Assembly (NCBI RefSeq): GCF_036404135.1
Contig: NZ_DASWPE010000064.1
Span: forward strand, 6,517-70,516
Source: Rhodopseudomonas_A sp036404135
GTDB taxonomy: Bacteria > Pseudomonadota > Alphaproteobacteria > Rhizobiales > Xanthobacteraceae
Length of the DNA: 64,000 nt
Direction: 5' to 3'
Shown: positions 34,937-43,892 of the stretch, in pieces
How positions within the stretch are numbered: the first letter of the stretch is position 1
Layout: each line of letters opens with the position of its first letter
The notes under the pieces: generated by a model
Databases searched by the model: none
What the model was told of the DNA's origin: nothing
What the model saw: only the letters and a program-made list of their open reading frames with translations
Translations under genes and position numbers: made by a program

Positions 34937-35737
34937 ATGAACGCGCGGGTCGAGCGCAGCATGCAGGTCGCGCCGCTGCTTGCGGTGCGCGAGGTCAGCG
35001 TGACGTTCGGCGGCATCGTCGCGCTGAACGGCGTGTCGTTCGAGTTGCACAAGAGCCAGATCCTCGGCCTGATCGGGCCGAACGGCGCCGGCAAGACCAC
35101 GCTGTTCAACTGCCTGTCGCGGCTGTATCAGCCGAGCCGCGGCGACATCCTGCTCGACGGCGACAGCATCCTGACCCGTCCGGCGCACCGGATCGCCGAG
35201 ATCGGCATCGGCCGCACCTTCCAGAACGTCGCCTTGTTTGCCGAACTTTCCGTGCGCGACAACGTCCGGGTCGGCGCGCATGCGCGCAGCCGCAGCGACA
35301 TCATCTCGGATTCGCTGCGGCTGCCCTGGGCCCGCCGCGGCGAGGCCAGGCTCAACGGCAAGGTCGACGAGATTCTGGACTATCTCGAACTCGGCGACGT
35401 CGCCGAGGTGACCGTGGCCGGCCTGCCGTTCGGCACCCAGAAACGCGTCGAGCTGGCGCGCGCGCTCGCCGCCGAACCGAAGATCCTGCTGCTCGACGAG
35501 CCCGCCGGCGGGCTCAACCACGAGGAGGTGGTTTCGCTCGGCGCGCTGATCCGCAAGATCCGCGACGACCTCGGCGTCACCGTGCTGTTGGTCGAGCATC
35601 ACATGGGGCTGGTGATGTCGATCGCCGATCACGTGGTGGCTTTGAATTTCGGCAAGAAGCTCGCCGAAGGCCCGCCCGCCGCGGTGCAGAGCAATCCCGA
35701 GGTAATCAAGGCCTATCTCGGGAGCAAAGAGCCGTGA
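34937..35737 (+). CDS. ABC transporter ATPase, LivG type
   Basis: A 266-residue ATPase of the branched-chain amino acid/organic acid (HAAT) importer family. Walker A is GPNGAGKTT, the LivG-type GIGRTFQNVALFAELSV follows, the signature is LPFGTQKRVELARA (a variant of LSGGQ), and Walker B is ILLLDEPAGGLN. The C-terminal HHMGLVMSIADHVVALNFG is typical of LivG. First gene of a five-gene importer next to the pim operon; dicarboxylate import is the likely role by context. Confidence 0.92.
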   Translation: MNARVERSMQVAPLLAVREVSVTFGGIVALNGVSFELHKSQILGLIGPNGAGKTTLFNCLSRLYQPSRGDILLDGDSILTRPAHRIAEIGIGRTFQNVALFAELSVRDNVRVGAHARSRSDIISDSLRLPWARRGEARLNGKVDEILDYLELGDVAEVTVAGLPFGTQKRVELARALAAEPKILLLDEPAGGLNHEEVVSLGALIRKIRDDLGVTVLLVEHHMGLVMSIADHVVALNFGKKLAEGPPAAVQSNPEVIKAYLGSKEP

Positions 35738-36444
35738 CGGCGCTGCTCGACGTCAAGGACTTGCGCGCTTATTACGGCGCGGTGCAGGCGCTGCACGGGC
35801 TCGACTTCGCGCTCGACCAAGGCAGCCTCACCGCGCTGCTCGGCGCCAACGGCGCCGGCAAGACCACCACCTTGCGCGCGATCTGCAACATGGTGCGGTC
35901 CACCGGCAGCATCGAATTCGACGGCGCGGCGCTCGCCGGCCGCGCCACCGAAAACATCGTGCGGCTCGGCATCGCCCATGTGCCGCAGGGCCGCGGCACC
36001 TTCGCCTCCCTAAGCGTCGCGGAAAACCTGCAGCTCGGCGCCATCAGCCGCCGCGACCGCGAGATCGCCGCCGACCTTGAGCGGGTCTACGCGCATTTCC
36101 CGGTGCTGAGACAGCGCCACCGCCAGCAGGCCGGCACGCTGAGTGGCGGCGAGCAGCAGATGCTGGCCGTGGCGCGCGCGCTGATGCTGCGGCCGCGGCT
36201 GATGCTGCTCGACGAACCGTCGTTCGGCCTCGCCCCCTTGATGGTCGCCGAGCTGTTCCGGATTCTCGGCAGGATCAACCGCGAGGACAAGGTCACCATC
36301 CTGGTGGTGGAGCAGAACGCCGAACTGGCGCTGGCGCTCGCCGACCAGGCCTACGTGATCGAGACCGGGCGGATCGTGATGGCGGGCGCGGCCGCCGCGA
36401 TCGCCGCGAACCCAGACGTCCGCAAATCATACTTAGGCTATTGA
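35734..36444 (+). CDS. ABC transporter ATPase, LivF type
   Basis: A 236-residue second ATPase: YYGAVQALHGLDFAL, Walker A GANGAGKTT, IAHVPQGRGTFASLSVAENL, signature LSGGEQQMLAVARALM and Walker B LMLLDEPSFGLAP. The start is a GTG overlapping the previous stop by four bases, so it is translationally coupled. It forms a heterodimer with the LivG-type subunit in this family. Confidence 0.93.
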   Translation: MTALLDVKDLRAYYGAVQALHGLDFALDQGSLTALLGANGAGKTTTLRAICNMVRSTGSIEFDGAALAGRATENIVRLGIAHVPQGRGTFASLSVAENLQLGAISRRDREIAADLERVYAHFPVLRQRHRQQAGTLSGGEQQMLAVARALMLRPRLMLLDEPSFGLAPLMVAELFRILGRINREDKVTILVVEQNAELALALADQAYVIETGRIVMAGAAAAIAANPDVRKSYLGY

Positions 36445-36464
36445 GGGCATTCGAGGGGGCGGCC

Positions 36465-37343
36465 ATGGAGCTATTCACCAACCAGATCCTGGCCGGCATC
36501 GCCACCGGCGCGATCTATGCCTGCATGGCGCTCGCCGTGGTGATGATCTACCAGGCGATCGACCAGCTGAATTTCGCGCAAGGCGAAATGGCGATGGTCT
36601 CCACCTTCATCGCCTGGCAATTGATGCAATGGGGCGTGCCGTATTGGGGCGCCTTCGTGCTGACGCTGGTGGCGTCCTTCGCCGGCGGCGTCGCGATCGA
36701 GCGGGCGCTGTTCAAGCCGCTCGCCAACGCCCCGGTGCTGACCCACGTCGCGGGCTTCATCGCGCTGTTCGCGATCCTCAACAGCGTCGCCGGGCTGACC
36801 TTTGACTTCACCATCAAGCAATTCCCCTCGCCGTTCGGGTCTTCGCCGTTCCTCGGCAGCCGGCTGATCTCGACGCATCAGGCCGGCATGATCGGCGTCA
36901 CGCTGGGGCTGTTGCTGCTGCTGTACTTCTTCTTCCAGTTCACGAGGGTCGGCCTCGCCATGCGCGCCGCCGCCAGCATGCCGGAATCGGCACGGCTGGT
37001 CGGCATCAACACCTCCTGGATGGTGGCGCTTGGCTGGGGCATGGCGAGCGCGATCGGCGCGATCGCGGGCATGCTGATCGCGCCGGTCGTGTTTCTCGAG
37101 CCCAACATGATGGGCGGCGTGCTGATCTACGGCTTCGCCGCCGCGGTGCTCGGCGGGTTGTCGAGCCCGTTCGGCGCGGTGGTCGGCGGCTTTCTGGTCG
37201 GCATCTTCGAGAACCTCGCCGGCACCTACATCCCCGGCGTCGGCAATGAATTGAAACTGCCGATCGCGCTGGCGCTGATCGTCACGGTGCTGGTGGTCAG
37301 ACCCAACGGCCTGTTCGGCCGCGCCGTCGTCAAGCGGGTCTGA
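36465..37343 (+). CDS. ABC transporter permease, LivH type
   Basis: A 292-residue integral membrane protein with about eight hydrophobic helices. MELFTNQILAGIATGAIYAC, NFAQGEMAMVSTFIAW, GLAMRAAASMPESARLVGIN (the cytoplasmic coupling loop contacting the ATPases) and the final GLFGRAVVKRV are family landmarks. The ATG is preceded by GAGGGGG. It pairs with the next permease. Confidence 0.93.
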   Translation: MELFTNQILAGIATGAIYACMALAVVMIYQAIDQLNFAQGEMAMVSTFIAWQLMQWGVPYWGAFVLTLVASFAGGVAIERALFKPLANAPVLTHVAGFIALFAILNSVAGLTFDFTIKQFPSPFGSSPFLGSRLISTHQAGMIGVTLGLLLLLYFFFQFTRVGLAMRAAASMPESARLVGINTSWMVALGWGMASAIGAIAGMLIAPVVFLEPNMMGGVLIYGFAAAVLGGLSSPFGAVVGGFLVGIFENLAGTYIPGVGNELKLPIALALIVTVLVVRPNGLFGRAVVKRV

Positions 37344-37346
37344 GCG

Positions 37347-38363
37347 ATGAGCGCCTTGCAGGACCTCGTCTCCGACGCCCCCGCCGTCGCCGCGGTGCCG
37401 AGGCAGAACATCGCGCTCGGCCGCCTCGCCGCGATCGTCGTCGTGCTGCTGCTGCTCGGCGCGCCGCTGCTGCTGACGAGCTTCATCGTCTTCCAGATCA
37501 CCATGGTGCTGATCTACACCATCGCCATCCTGGGATTGAACATCCTCACCGGCGGCTCCGGGCAGTTCTCGCTCGGCCACAGCGCGTTCTATGCGCTCGG
37601 CGCCTATACGTCGGCGATCCTGATCGAGCATTTCGGCGTCAACTATGCGCTGACGCTGCCGTTGGCCGGCGTGATCTGCTTCGGCTTCGGCGTCCTGTTC
37701 GGGCTGCCAGCGCTGCGATTGAGCGGCGTCTATCTGGCGCTGGCCACCTTCGCACTCGCCACCGCGATGCCGCAGCTTTTGAAGCTCGGCATATTCGAAA
37801 CATGGACCGGCGGCGTGCAGGGCCTGGTGGTGACCAAGCCCGACGCGCCGTTCGGGCTGCCGATCGGGCAGGACGTCTGGCTGTATTACCTCGCGCTCGG
37901 CATCGCGATGGCGATCTACGCATTCGCGGTCAATCTTTTGCAATCGCGCTCCGGCCGGGCGCTGATGGCGATTCGCGACAACGAGATTGCGGCTGTCGCA
38001 ATGGGCGTCGACGTGGCGCTGTACAAGACGCTGGCGTTCGGCATCTCGGCCGGCATCACCGGCGTCGCCGGCGGGCTTTCCACCATCGCGGTGCAATTCG
38101 TGGCGCCCGACAGCTACACCATCCAGCTCGCGATCGCGCTGTTCCTCGGCATGGTGGTCGGCGGCGTCGGCTGGCTGCCGGGCTCGCTGGTCGGCGCCAG
38201 CTTCATCGTCTTCGTGCCCAACATCGCCGAAGGCATCTCCAAGGGATTGTCCGGTGCGGTGTTCGGCGTGATCCTGATCTTGATCATCTTCCTATTGCCG
38301 CATGGCGCGCAGCAGCTCGCTACGCTGGCGCAGCGCCACATCGATCGACTGCGACGCAAATAG
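37347..38363 (+). CDS. ABC transporter permease, LivM type
   Basis: A 338-residue permease with a polar N-terminal extension (about 35 residues), then about ten helices. GLNILTGGSGQFSLGHSAFY is the LivM hallmark, and SGRALMAIRDNEIAAVAMGV is the coupling loop. It starts three bases after the LivH-type gene. Confidence 0.93.
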   Translation: MSALQDLVSDAPAVAAVPRQNIALGRLAAIVVVLLLLGAPLLLTSFIVFQITMVLIYTIAILGLNILTGGSGQFSLGHSAFYALGAYTSAILIEHFGVNYALTLPLAGVICFGFGVLFGLPALRLSGVYLALATFALATAMPQLLKLGIFETWTGGVQGLVVTKPDAPFGLPIGQDVWLYYLALGIAMAIYAFAVNLLQSRSGRALMAIRDNEIAAVAMGVDVALYKTLAFGISAGITGVAGGLSTIAVQFVAPDSYTIQLAIALFLGMVVGGVGWLPGSLVGASFIVFVPNIAEGISKGLSGAVFGVILILIIFLLPHGAQQLATLAQRHIDRLRRK

Positions 38364-38394
38364 CCGCCAACGAAAACGACCTGGAGGCCACATC

Positions 38395-39618
38395 GTGCTT
38401 GCAACCAAAGGACCGCGTCGGGCAGCGCTGGCGACCGCGCTGTTCGCTTTCGCCGCCAGCGCCGCGTTCGCGCAGCCGGCCTACGACACCGGCGCCAGCG
38501 ACAGCGAGATCAGGATCGGCAACATCGTGCCGTATTCCGGCCCGGCCTCGGCCTATGGCGTGATCGGCCGGATCGAGGACGCCTATTTCAAGATGATCAA
38601 CGACCACGGCGGCATCAACGGCCGCAAGATCACCTTCATCAGCTACGACGACGGCTACAGCCCGCCGAAGGCGGTGGAGCAGGCCCGCAGGCTGGTGGAG
38701 AGCGACCAGGTGCTGTTCATTGCGAGCTCGCTCGGCACCCCGTCGAATTCGGCGATCCAGAAATACATGAACGCCAAGAAGGTGCCGCAACTGTTCGTTG
38801 CCACCGGCGCCACCAAATTCGGCGACTACAAGAACTTCCCCTGGACCATCGGCTGGCAGCCGGCCTATCAGAGCGAGGGGCGGATCTACGCCGCCTATCT
38901 GTTAAAGGAAAAGCCCGACGCCAGGATCGCGGTGCTGTATCAGAACGACGATTTCGGCAAGGATTTCTTGAAGGGGCTGAAGGACGGGCTCGGCGACAAG
39001 GCCGCGCTGATCGTCGCCGAGGACAGCTACGAGGTCGCCGAGCCGACCATCGACAGCCACATCGTCAAGCTGAAGTCGAGCGGCGCCGACGCCCTGGTCT
39101 CGATCACCACGCCGAAATTCGCAGCCCAGGCCTTGAAGAAGGCCGCCGAGCTTGACTGGAAACCGATCTACTTCCAGAGCAATGTCGGCTCCTCGGTGGG
39201 CAGCGTGATGAAGCCGGCTGGCTATGCGACGGCGCAGGGCGTGCTGTCGGCGAATTACGCCAAGGACGGCACCGACCCGCAATGGGACAACGACCAGGGC
39301 ATGACCAAATTCTACGGCTTCCTCGCCAAATACGCCCCCGATGCCAACAGGGCCGACGGCTCTGTGGTGTTCGGCTATGGCCACGCCCAGACCGTGGTGC
39401 AGGTGTTGAAGCAGGCCGGCGACAATCTGACCCGCGCCAACATCATGAAGCAGGCGGCAAGCCTCAAGGACTTCGCACCCGACACGCTGCTGCCCGGCGT
39501 CACCATCAACACCAGCGCCACCGATTTCCACCCGATCGAGCAGCTGCAGATGATGCGCTTTGAGGGCGAGAGGTGGCGGCTGTTCGGCCCGGTCATCAAC
39601 GGCGAGATCGGCGGCTGA
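38395..39618 (+). CDS. ABC transporter periplasmic binding protein (type 1, LivK-like)
   Basis: A 407-residue exported binding protein. Residues 1-24 are the signal peptide (ALATALFAFAASAAFAQ). Mature sequence: DSEIRIGNIVPYSGPASAYG, NGRKITFISYDDGYSPPKAV, SSLGTPSNSAIQKYMNAKKV and VLYQNDDFGKDFLKGLKDGL, the Peripla_BP_6 pattern. The start is a GTG with GGAGG eight bases upstream. It captures the substrate for the four preceding genes. Location beside pim genes suggests a dicarboxylic or aromatic acid rather than an amino acid (inference). Confidence 0.92.
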   Translation: MLATKGPRRAALATALFAFAASAAFAQPAYDTGASDSEIRIGNIVPYSGPASAYGVIGRIEDAYFKMINDHGGINGRKITFISYDDGYSPPKAVEQARRLVESDQVLFIASSLGTPSNSAIQKYMNAKKVPQLFVATGATKFGDYKNFPWTIGWQPAYQSEGRIYAAYLLKEKPDARIAVLYQNDDFGKDFLKGLKDGLGDKAALIVAEDSYEVAEPTIDSHIVKLKSSGADALVSITTPKFAAQALKKAAELDWKPIYFQSNVGSSVGSVMKPAGYATAQGVLSANYAKDGTDPQWDNDQGMTKFYGFLAKYAPDANRADGSVVFGYGHAQTVVQVLKQAGDNLTRANIMKQAASLKDFAPDTLLPGVTINTSATDFHPIEQLQMMRFEGERWRLFGPVINGEIGG

Positions 39619-39640
39619 GCAGCGCTTCGCCGGCGCGCGG

Positions 39641-40216
39641 CTAATTCTTGCCGACGGTGCGGATCGGCCGGCCCTGGGTGATGAAGGCGTAGTGGCCGTT
39701 GGCGATTGAGCCGATCATCAAGGCCTCGACCACCGGCTCGGCGATCTCGCCGGCCGCGGCCCAGTCCACCACGAAATTGGCGCCGGTGCCGCCGCGCACG
39801 TCGGTGTTGGCGATGAAGGCCTCGATGGTGGAGAATGGCTTCAGCGCCACCGGCGCCTTCAGATAGCTTTCCACGAGCTTGCCCGCGGTGTCGAAATAGC
39901 CGATCCTCCGGATCACCAGCGGCCTGGTTTCCGAGGCGTTGTGGATGCTCAGCGTCACCGAGAAATCGCCGCGCAACCGGCCGTGGCTCATCGACACGCT
40001 GGAATAGGCCGGCACGTAGAACCCGCCCGACACCCCGAGCGGCTCCGCCGGCAGCGCGGTCAGCGAATCGGCGAAGCTCTGCTCGATCGGCGGCGCGCTC
40101 TGTGCTGCGCTGCGCGGCATCGGCAGCAGCGCCAGCGCGCCAAGCGCCAGCACGGCCACGCCGGCGTGCCGCATCGGCGCGCGGCGAGCGCCTGGAATTA
40201 ATGCTTTGACCGACAT
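39641..40216 (-). CDS. DUF3124 family exported protein
   Basis: A 191-residue protein: a basic N terminus and signal peptide (HAGVAVLALGALALLPMPRS), then the DUF3124 region YVPAYSSVSMSHGRLRGDFS, LSIHNASETRPLVIRRIGYF, LKAPVALKPFSTIEAFIANT and GTGANFVVDW. It is probably periplasmic. The start is the ATG giving MSVKALIPG. Function unknown. It is convergent with the ABC operon and divergent from the antiporter gene. Confidence 0.8.
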   Translation of the reverse strand: MSVKALIPGARRAPMRHAGVAVLALGALALLPMPRSAAQSAPPIEQSFADSLTALPAEPLGVSGGFYVPAYSSVSMSHGRLRGDFSVTLSIHNASETRPLVIRRIGYFDTAGKLVESYLKAPVALKPFSTIEAFIANTDVRGGTGANFVVDWAAAGEIAEPVVEALMIGSIANGHYAFITQGRPIRTVGKN

Positions 40217-40267
40217 GGCTGCGCCCTTACTGTAGGAGTCCGAGGGTCGATCAATGGCCGCCACTGC

Positions 40268-41983
40268 ATGCACGAACTCATTCGCGATATCACCCTGTGC
40301 ATCCTGTTTGCATGGATGCTCGGACTTCTGGCGCATTTCTTCCGGCAACCGCTGATCCTCGCCTATCTTATCGCCGGCTTCGTGATTGGTCCATTCGGCC
40401 TAAAGTGGGTGGAGTCGCAGCAGTCGATCGGGATCATCTCCGAGCTCGGCCTGATCTTCATGCTGTTCATGATCGGGCTGGAAATCGACCTGAAGAAGAT
40501 CGTGCGCGCCGGCCCGGTGATCCTGTTCGCCGCCGGCTCGCAATTGGCGGGCGGCATGCTGCTCGGGCTGTTGCTGTTCGCAAGCATCGGCGCATCGATC
40601 GCCGGCGGCTTCGACGCGGTCTATCTCAGCGTCGCCTGCGCGCTGTCCTCCACCGTGATCATCGTCAAGCTGTTGTACGAAAAGCACGAGCTCGACACCC
40701 TGCCCGGCCGCGTCACGCTCGGCGTCTTGGTGCTGCAGGACGTGTTCGCGATCCTGTTCCTGGCGGTGCAGCCGAGCCTCGGCAATCTACAGACCGGCGT
40801 GTTTCTGCTGTCGATCGGCCGGGTCGCAGCACTGGTGGCGACCGCGCTGGCGTTGTCGCGCTATGTGCTGCCCTGGTTGTTCCACCGCATCGCGCGGACG
40901 CCTGAACTGGTGCTTCTCGGCGCGCTGGCGTGGTGCTTTCTGATCGGCGAAATCGCCGAACAATTGCAGCTGTCGCGCGAGATGGGCTCGCTGGTCGCCG
41001 GCGTCTCGCTGTCGACCTTTCCTTACGCGCTCGACGTCACCGCCAAGGTGACGACGCTGCGGGATTTCTTCATCACGCTGTTCTTCGTGGCACTCGGCAT
41101 GACTATCCCGATCCCCAACCTGTCGGTGATTGGGCTTGCGCTGCTGATCGCCTTCTTCACCGTGGCGAGCCGGGTCGCGACCACCTTCCTGCCGCTCTAT
41201 CTGATGAAGCAGGGGCTGCGCGCCAGCCTATTGCCGGCGATCAACCTCGCGCAGATCAGCGAGTTCTCGCTGGTGGTGATCCAGACCGGCGTCCTCGCCG
41301 GCCACATCCAGACCGCGACCGCGAGCGCGGTGTCGTTCGCCTTCGTGCTGCTGGCGGTGCTCTCCACCTTCGTCCTGGCGCGCAGCGACGCGCTCAGCCG
41401 CCGCGCCATCGCAACATTGAAGCGGCTCGGCCTGCGCGATCTCGACCACGTCCATGCTGCCGACGGCGCCGGCCCCGGCGCGGCGCGACGCATCGTGCTG
41501 CTCGGCTTCTACCGCGCCGCCAGCGCGCTGGTCGCCGAGATCGAGCGGCAGAACGTCGCGCTGCTGGAGCAGATCACCGTGGTGGATTTCAACCCGATGG
41601 TGTTCCGCACTTTGGCCGATCGCGGCGTCCACGTGATCTATGGCGACATCAGCCATGTCGACACGCTGCAGCACGCCGGCATCGGCGCCGCCGAGATCGT
41701 GATCCTCAGCGTGCCGGATGCGCTGTTGAAGGGCGCCACCAACCAACGACTGGTGCGCCACGTCCGCGCGCTCAATCCCGGCACGAAGATCGTCGCCACC
41801 GCCGACCTGTTGGCCGATGTTGGGGAACTCTACGCCGCCGGCGCCGACTACGTCACCGTGCCGCGGCTGTCCGACGCCCACGAGCTATTCTGCGTCATCG
41901 AGGCGGCCCAGCAGCAGCTGTTGGACGACAAGCGCGCCGAACTCGACGCCCGGCTCGGCGAGCGCCGCGAGGTGCTGCCGTAG
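40268..41983 (+). CDS. Monovalent cation:proton antiporter, CPA2/Kef type, with RCK-N domain
   Basis: A 571-residue protein. The first 380 residues hold about 12 helices with the Na_H_Exchanger pattern (FRQPLILAYLIAGFVIGPFG, LGLIFMLFMIGLEIDLKKIV, LGVLVLQDVFAILFL). A TrkA-N/RCK domain follows from about residue 405 (IVLLGFYRAASALVAEIE, VHVIYGDISHVDTLQHAGI). The usual GxGxxG nucleotide loop reads GFYRAA, so NAD(H) binding may be altered. Kef systems exchange K+ for H+ under electrophile stress. Confidence 0.9.
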   Translation: MHELIRDITLCILFAWMLGLLAHFFRQPLILAYLIAGFVIGPFGLKWVESQQSIGIISELGLIFMLFMIGLEIDLKKIVRAGPVILFAAGSQLAGGMLLGLLLFASIGASIAGGFDAVYLSVACALSSTVIIVKLLYEKHELDTLPGRVTLGVLVLQDVFAILFLAVQPSLGNLQTGVFLLSIGRVAALVATALALSRYVLPWLFHRIARTPELVLLGALAWCFLIGEIAEQLQLSREMGSLVAGVSLSTFPYALDVTAKVTTLRDFFITLFFVALGMTIPIPNLSVIGLALLIAFFTVASRVATTFLPLYLMKQGLRASLLPAINLAQISEFSLVVIQTGVLAGHIQTATASAVSFAFVLLAVLSTFVLARSDALSRRAIATLKRLGLRDLDHVHAADGAGPGAARRIVLLGFYRAASALVAEIERQNVALLEQITVVDFNPMVFRTLADRGVHVIYGDISHVDTLQHAGIGAAEIVILSVPDALLKGATNQRLVRHVRALNPGTKIVATADLLADVGELYAAGADYVTVPRLSDAHELFCVIEAAQQQLLDDKRAELDARLGERREVLP

Positions 41984-42055
41984 CTGGTTTGGTTGCCTTG
42001 CCTGGCTTGGTTGCCCTGCCTGACTTGGCTGCCGAGGTTGACTTGGCCGCGCTCC
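41984..42055. repeat. 18-bp tandem repeat, four units, starting at a stop codon
   Basis: Four successive 18-base units begin CTGGTTTGGTTGCCTTGC, CTGGCTTGGTTGCCCTGC, CTGACTTGGCTGCCGAGG and TTGACTTGGCCGCGCTCC, diverging with distance. The first unit starts at the base after the antiporter's TAG. A period divisible by three could extend the protein if the stop were lost. Confidence 0.8.
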
Positions 42056-42066
42056 CCGCACAGGGC

Positions 42067-42196
42067 CGTCATTCCGGGGCGCTAGGGCGATCGCCCGAGC
42101 GAACCCGGAATCTCGACGCGGCTGGTTTACCGCCCGTCCGCGTTGCAGATTCCGGGTTCGCGCGCAGCTGACGCTGCGCCCGCCGCGGAATGACGG
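42067..42196. repeat. Palindromic element (CGTCATTCCGGGG type)
   Basis: CGTCATTCCGGGGCGC and GCGGAATGACGG at the ends, inner arms CGAACCCGGAATC and GATTCCGGGTTCG. Same family as the elements at 27.0 and 52.4 kb. Confidence 0.85.
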
Positions 42197-42422
42197 TCTC
42201 ATTTCGGATCGACCGTGCGCCGTCGTCATCTGATTTGGATCGAGCGCCGATCGCCATTTCGCATTGAGCGCCGACGCGTCGAAGCTGACCGGACCACATC
42301 AGTAAAATCGGTTCCGTCACGGAACTCTGGTCCGTGCGCCGACTTGTCGTGCACCGTACATATGCGGGCAACATCCGCGATCCGTTGATCGACATCGCGG
42401 AGACCTCCGAAGGAACGCCGCC

Positions 42423-42692
42423 ATGCATCTGTCCAATGAAAGCATTCTGGTCATCGTCTTTGTCGGCATCGTCGCCGGCTGGCTGGCCGGCCTGATTGTC
42501 CGCGGCACCGGCTTCGGCCTGATCGGCGATCTGATCATCGGCGTCGGCGGCGCGCTGCTCGCCAGCCTGTTGTTTCCGCGGCTCGGCCTGCATCTCGGCA
42601 CTGGCCTGGTCTCGGCGATCATCTATTCGGCGATCGGCGCGGTGCTGCTGCTGTTGATCGTGCGGCTGATCCGCGGCCGCGGCAGATTCTAG
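42423..42692 (+). CDS. GlsB/YeaQ/YmgE family stress-associated membrane protein
   Basis: An 89-residue, three-helix inner-membrane protein. The family pattern is IVFVGIVAGWLAGLIVRGTG, FGLIGDLIIGVGGALLASLL and IIYSAIGAVLLLLIVRLIRG, rich in Gly. These transglycosylase-associated (DUF1328-like) proteins are often induced by stress; molecular role unknown. Confidence 0.85.
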   Translation: MHLSNESILVIVFVGIVAGWLAGLIVRGTGFGLIGDLIIGVGGALLASLLFPRLGLHLGTGLVSAIIYSAIGAVLLLLIVRLIRGRGRF

Positions 42693-42716
42693 CGCGGCAG
42701 CGACAACCATCCGACG

Positions 42717-42752
42717 CAAAAAATGGCCGGACCGCTTGCCCGGTCCGGCCAT
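42717..42752 (-). terminator. Intrinsic terminator of the ParA-like gene
   Basis: On the minus strand ATGGCCGGACCG and CGGTCCGGCCAT form a perfect 12-base-pair stem with a six-base loop, followed by a six-T run. It lies 37 bases past the stop of the ParA-like gene. The hairpin also lies past the GlsB-type gene on the other strand, but without a T-run there. Confidence 0.85.
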
Positions 42753-42788
42753 TCGTCGCCAGGTCTGCCCCACCCGCCGCGGCGGGTC

Positions 42789-43559
42789 TTAATCGGCGAT
42801 CGCGGCGCCCGCCGCGGTCTCATCGGCCGCGGCAGCAGCGGCCGCGACCTGATACAGCGCCGGCGTGATCTCCGGCGTCGGCCGAAATTCGATCAGAATG
42901 TCCTGCGTCAGCACCGGCGCCTCGACGCCGAGCCGGGCTTCGATCCACTGCCACAGCCCGCGGATTTCGTCCGCAGACTTGCCGGCCGGCGCGTATTCCG
43001 ACACGGCGAGGCCGAGGCCGAGCGCGTCCTGATGGTCGTTGCGCATCATGATATAGGGCAGCGCCAAAACGCCCGCGGCATCCAGCGCCGCCTCGTCGGT
43101 CAGCGTGGTGGCGGCATGGGCGATGCGCTGACCGCGATACGGGGTCTGGTTCAGCACATAGGCGAACGGCCGGTCGCAGCCGCGGATCGCGGCCAAGGTC
43201 GGCGCGGTGGCCTCGATGTCGGCGACGCTCGGCCGCACCGGGATCAGGCACAGATCGGCGCAGGCCAGCGCCGCCTCGGTCAGCGCGCTGATGCCGCCGG
43301 CGGTGTCGATGATGGTCAGCGTCACACCGGCGCGGTCGAACGTCGCCAGCCGCTGCGCGACGTCATCGGCGCTGGAGAGCGCCTCGACCGCCGGCTGCGC
43401 ATTGGTGCGGCGGCCGCGCCAGTTCGACAGCGTGCCCTGCGGGTCGGTCTCGATCAGCCGGACCGCATGGCCGTGCTGCATTGCGGCGAGCGCCAAGCCG
43501 ATGGCGAGCGTGCTCTTGCCGCTGCCACCCTTTTGGGTGGCCAGAACGATGGTATGCAT
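42789..43559 (-). CDS. ParA/MinD-family ATPase
   Basis: A 256-residue deviant-Walker ATPase. MHTIVLATQKGGSGKSTLAI starts the protein and holds the P-loop with signature Lys (KGGSGKS). VRLIETDPQGTLSNWRGRR is the switch region, and LTIIDTAGGISALTEAALAC is Walker B. The length and gene context (no parB beside it) resemble orphan ParA-like proteins that position large complexes or plasmids, not the chromosomal parAB. The C-terminal 15 residues are Ala-rich. It has its own promoter gap and terminator. Confidence 0.85.
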   Translation of the reverse strand: MHTIVLATQKGGSGKSTLAIGLALAAMQHGHAVRLIETDPQGTLSNWRGRRTNAQPAVEALSSADDVAQRLATFDRAGVTLTIIDTAGGISALTEAALACADLCLIPVRPSVADIEATAPTLAAIRGCDRPFAYVLNQTPYRGQRIAHAATTLTDEAALDAAGVLALPYIMMRNDHQDALGLGLAVSEYAPAGKSADEIRGLWQWIEARLGVEAPVLTQDILIEFRPTPEITPALYQVAAAAAAADETAAGAAIAD

Positions 43560-43701
43560 GATGTGTCCCTCTGAATTGGTGATTGCGAATACGCGACCTA
43601 CGCGGCATTCCAACCAATTCTTGGCTTGGACCTTCCGGGTTCGATCTGCGGTCTTTGGCACGATCGCGCCGCCCGAATCAGCAACATCTTCAAGATGCGT
43701 C

Positions 43702-43731
43702 AGTATGACGATTTCGTATAGTTAGTATGAC
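43702..43731. promoter_or_regulatory. Direct repeats AGTATGAC, 22 bases apart
   Basis: AGTATGAC occurs at 43702-43709 and 43724-43731, two helical turns apart, within the AT-rich part of the gap upstream of the ParA-like gene. The spacing would place a dimer on one face of the helix. Function is inferred only from spacing and position. Confidence 0.3.
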
Positions 43732-43892
43732 TACTTGTTAGGCGGACTACTTACCTGATCTTGGCGCTTACCAGGAGCGACGGCGACACTACGCCGCGTG
43801 TATCTGCCGTTGCGGTCAGCGCCGCAGCACGGCCGGGATACCGCCAAGGCGTCGCCAACGCAGCGCCGCCAGGGCTTTGCCGCACCCATGAC

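Noticed and set aside
36471..38096. Minus-strand 541-codon frame opposite the permease genes
   Set aside because: Its Asp/Gln/Arg/His-rich composition is the usual antisense image of membrane-protein codons; the plus strand encodes LivH and LivM types.
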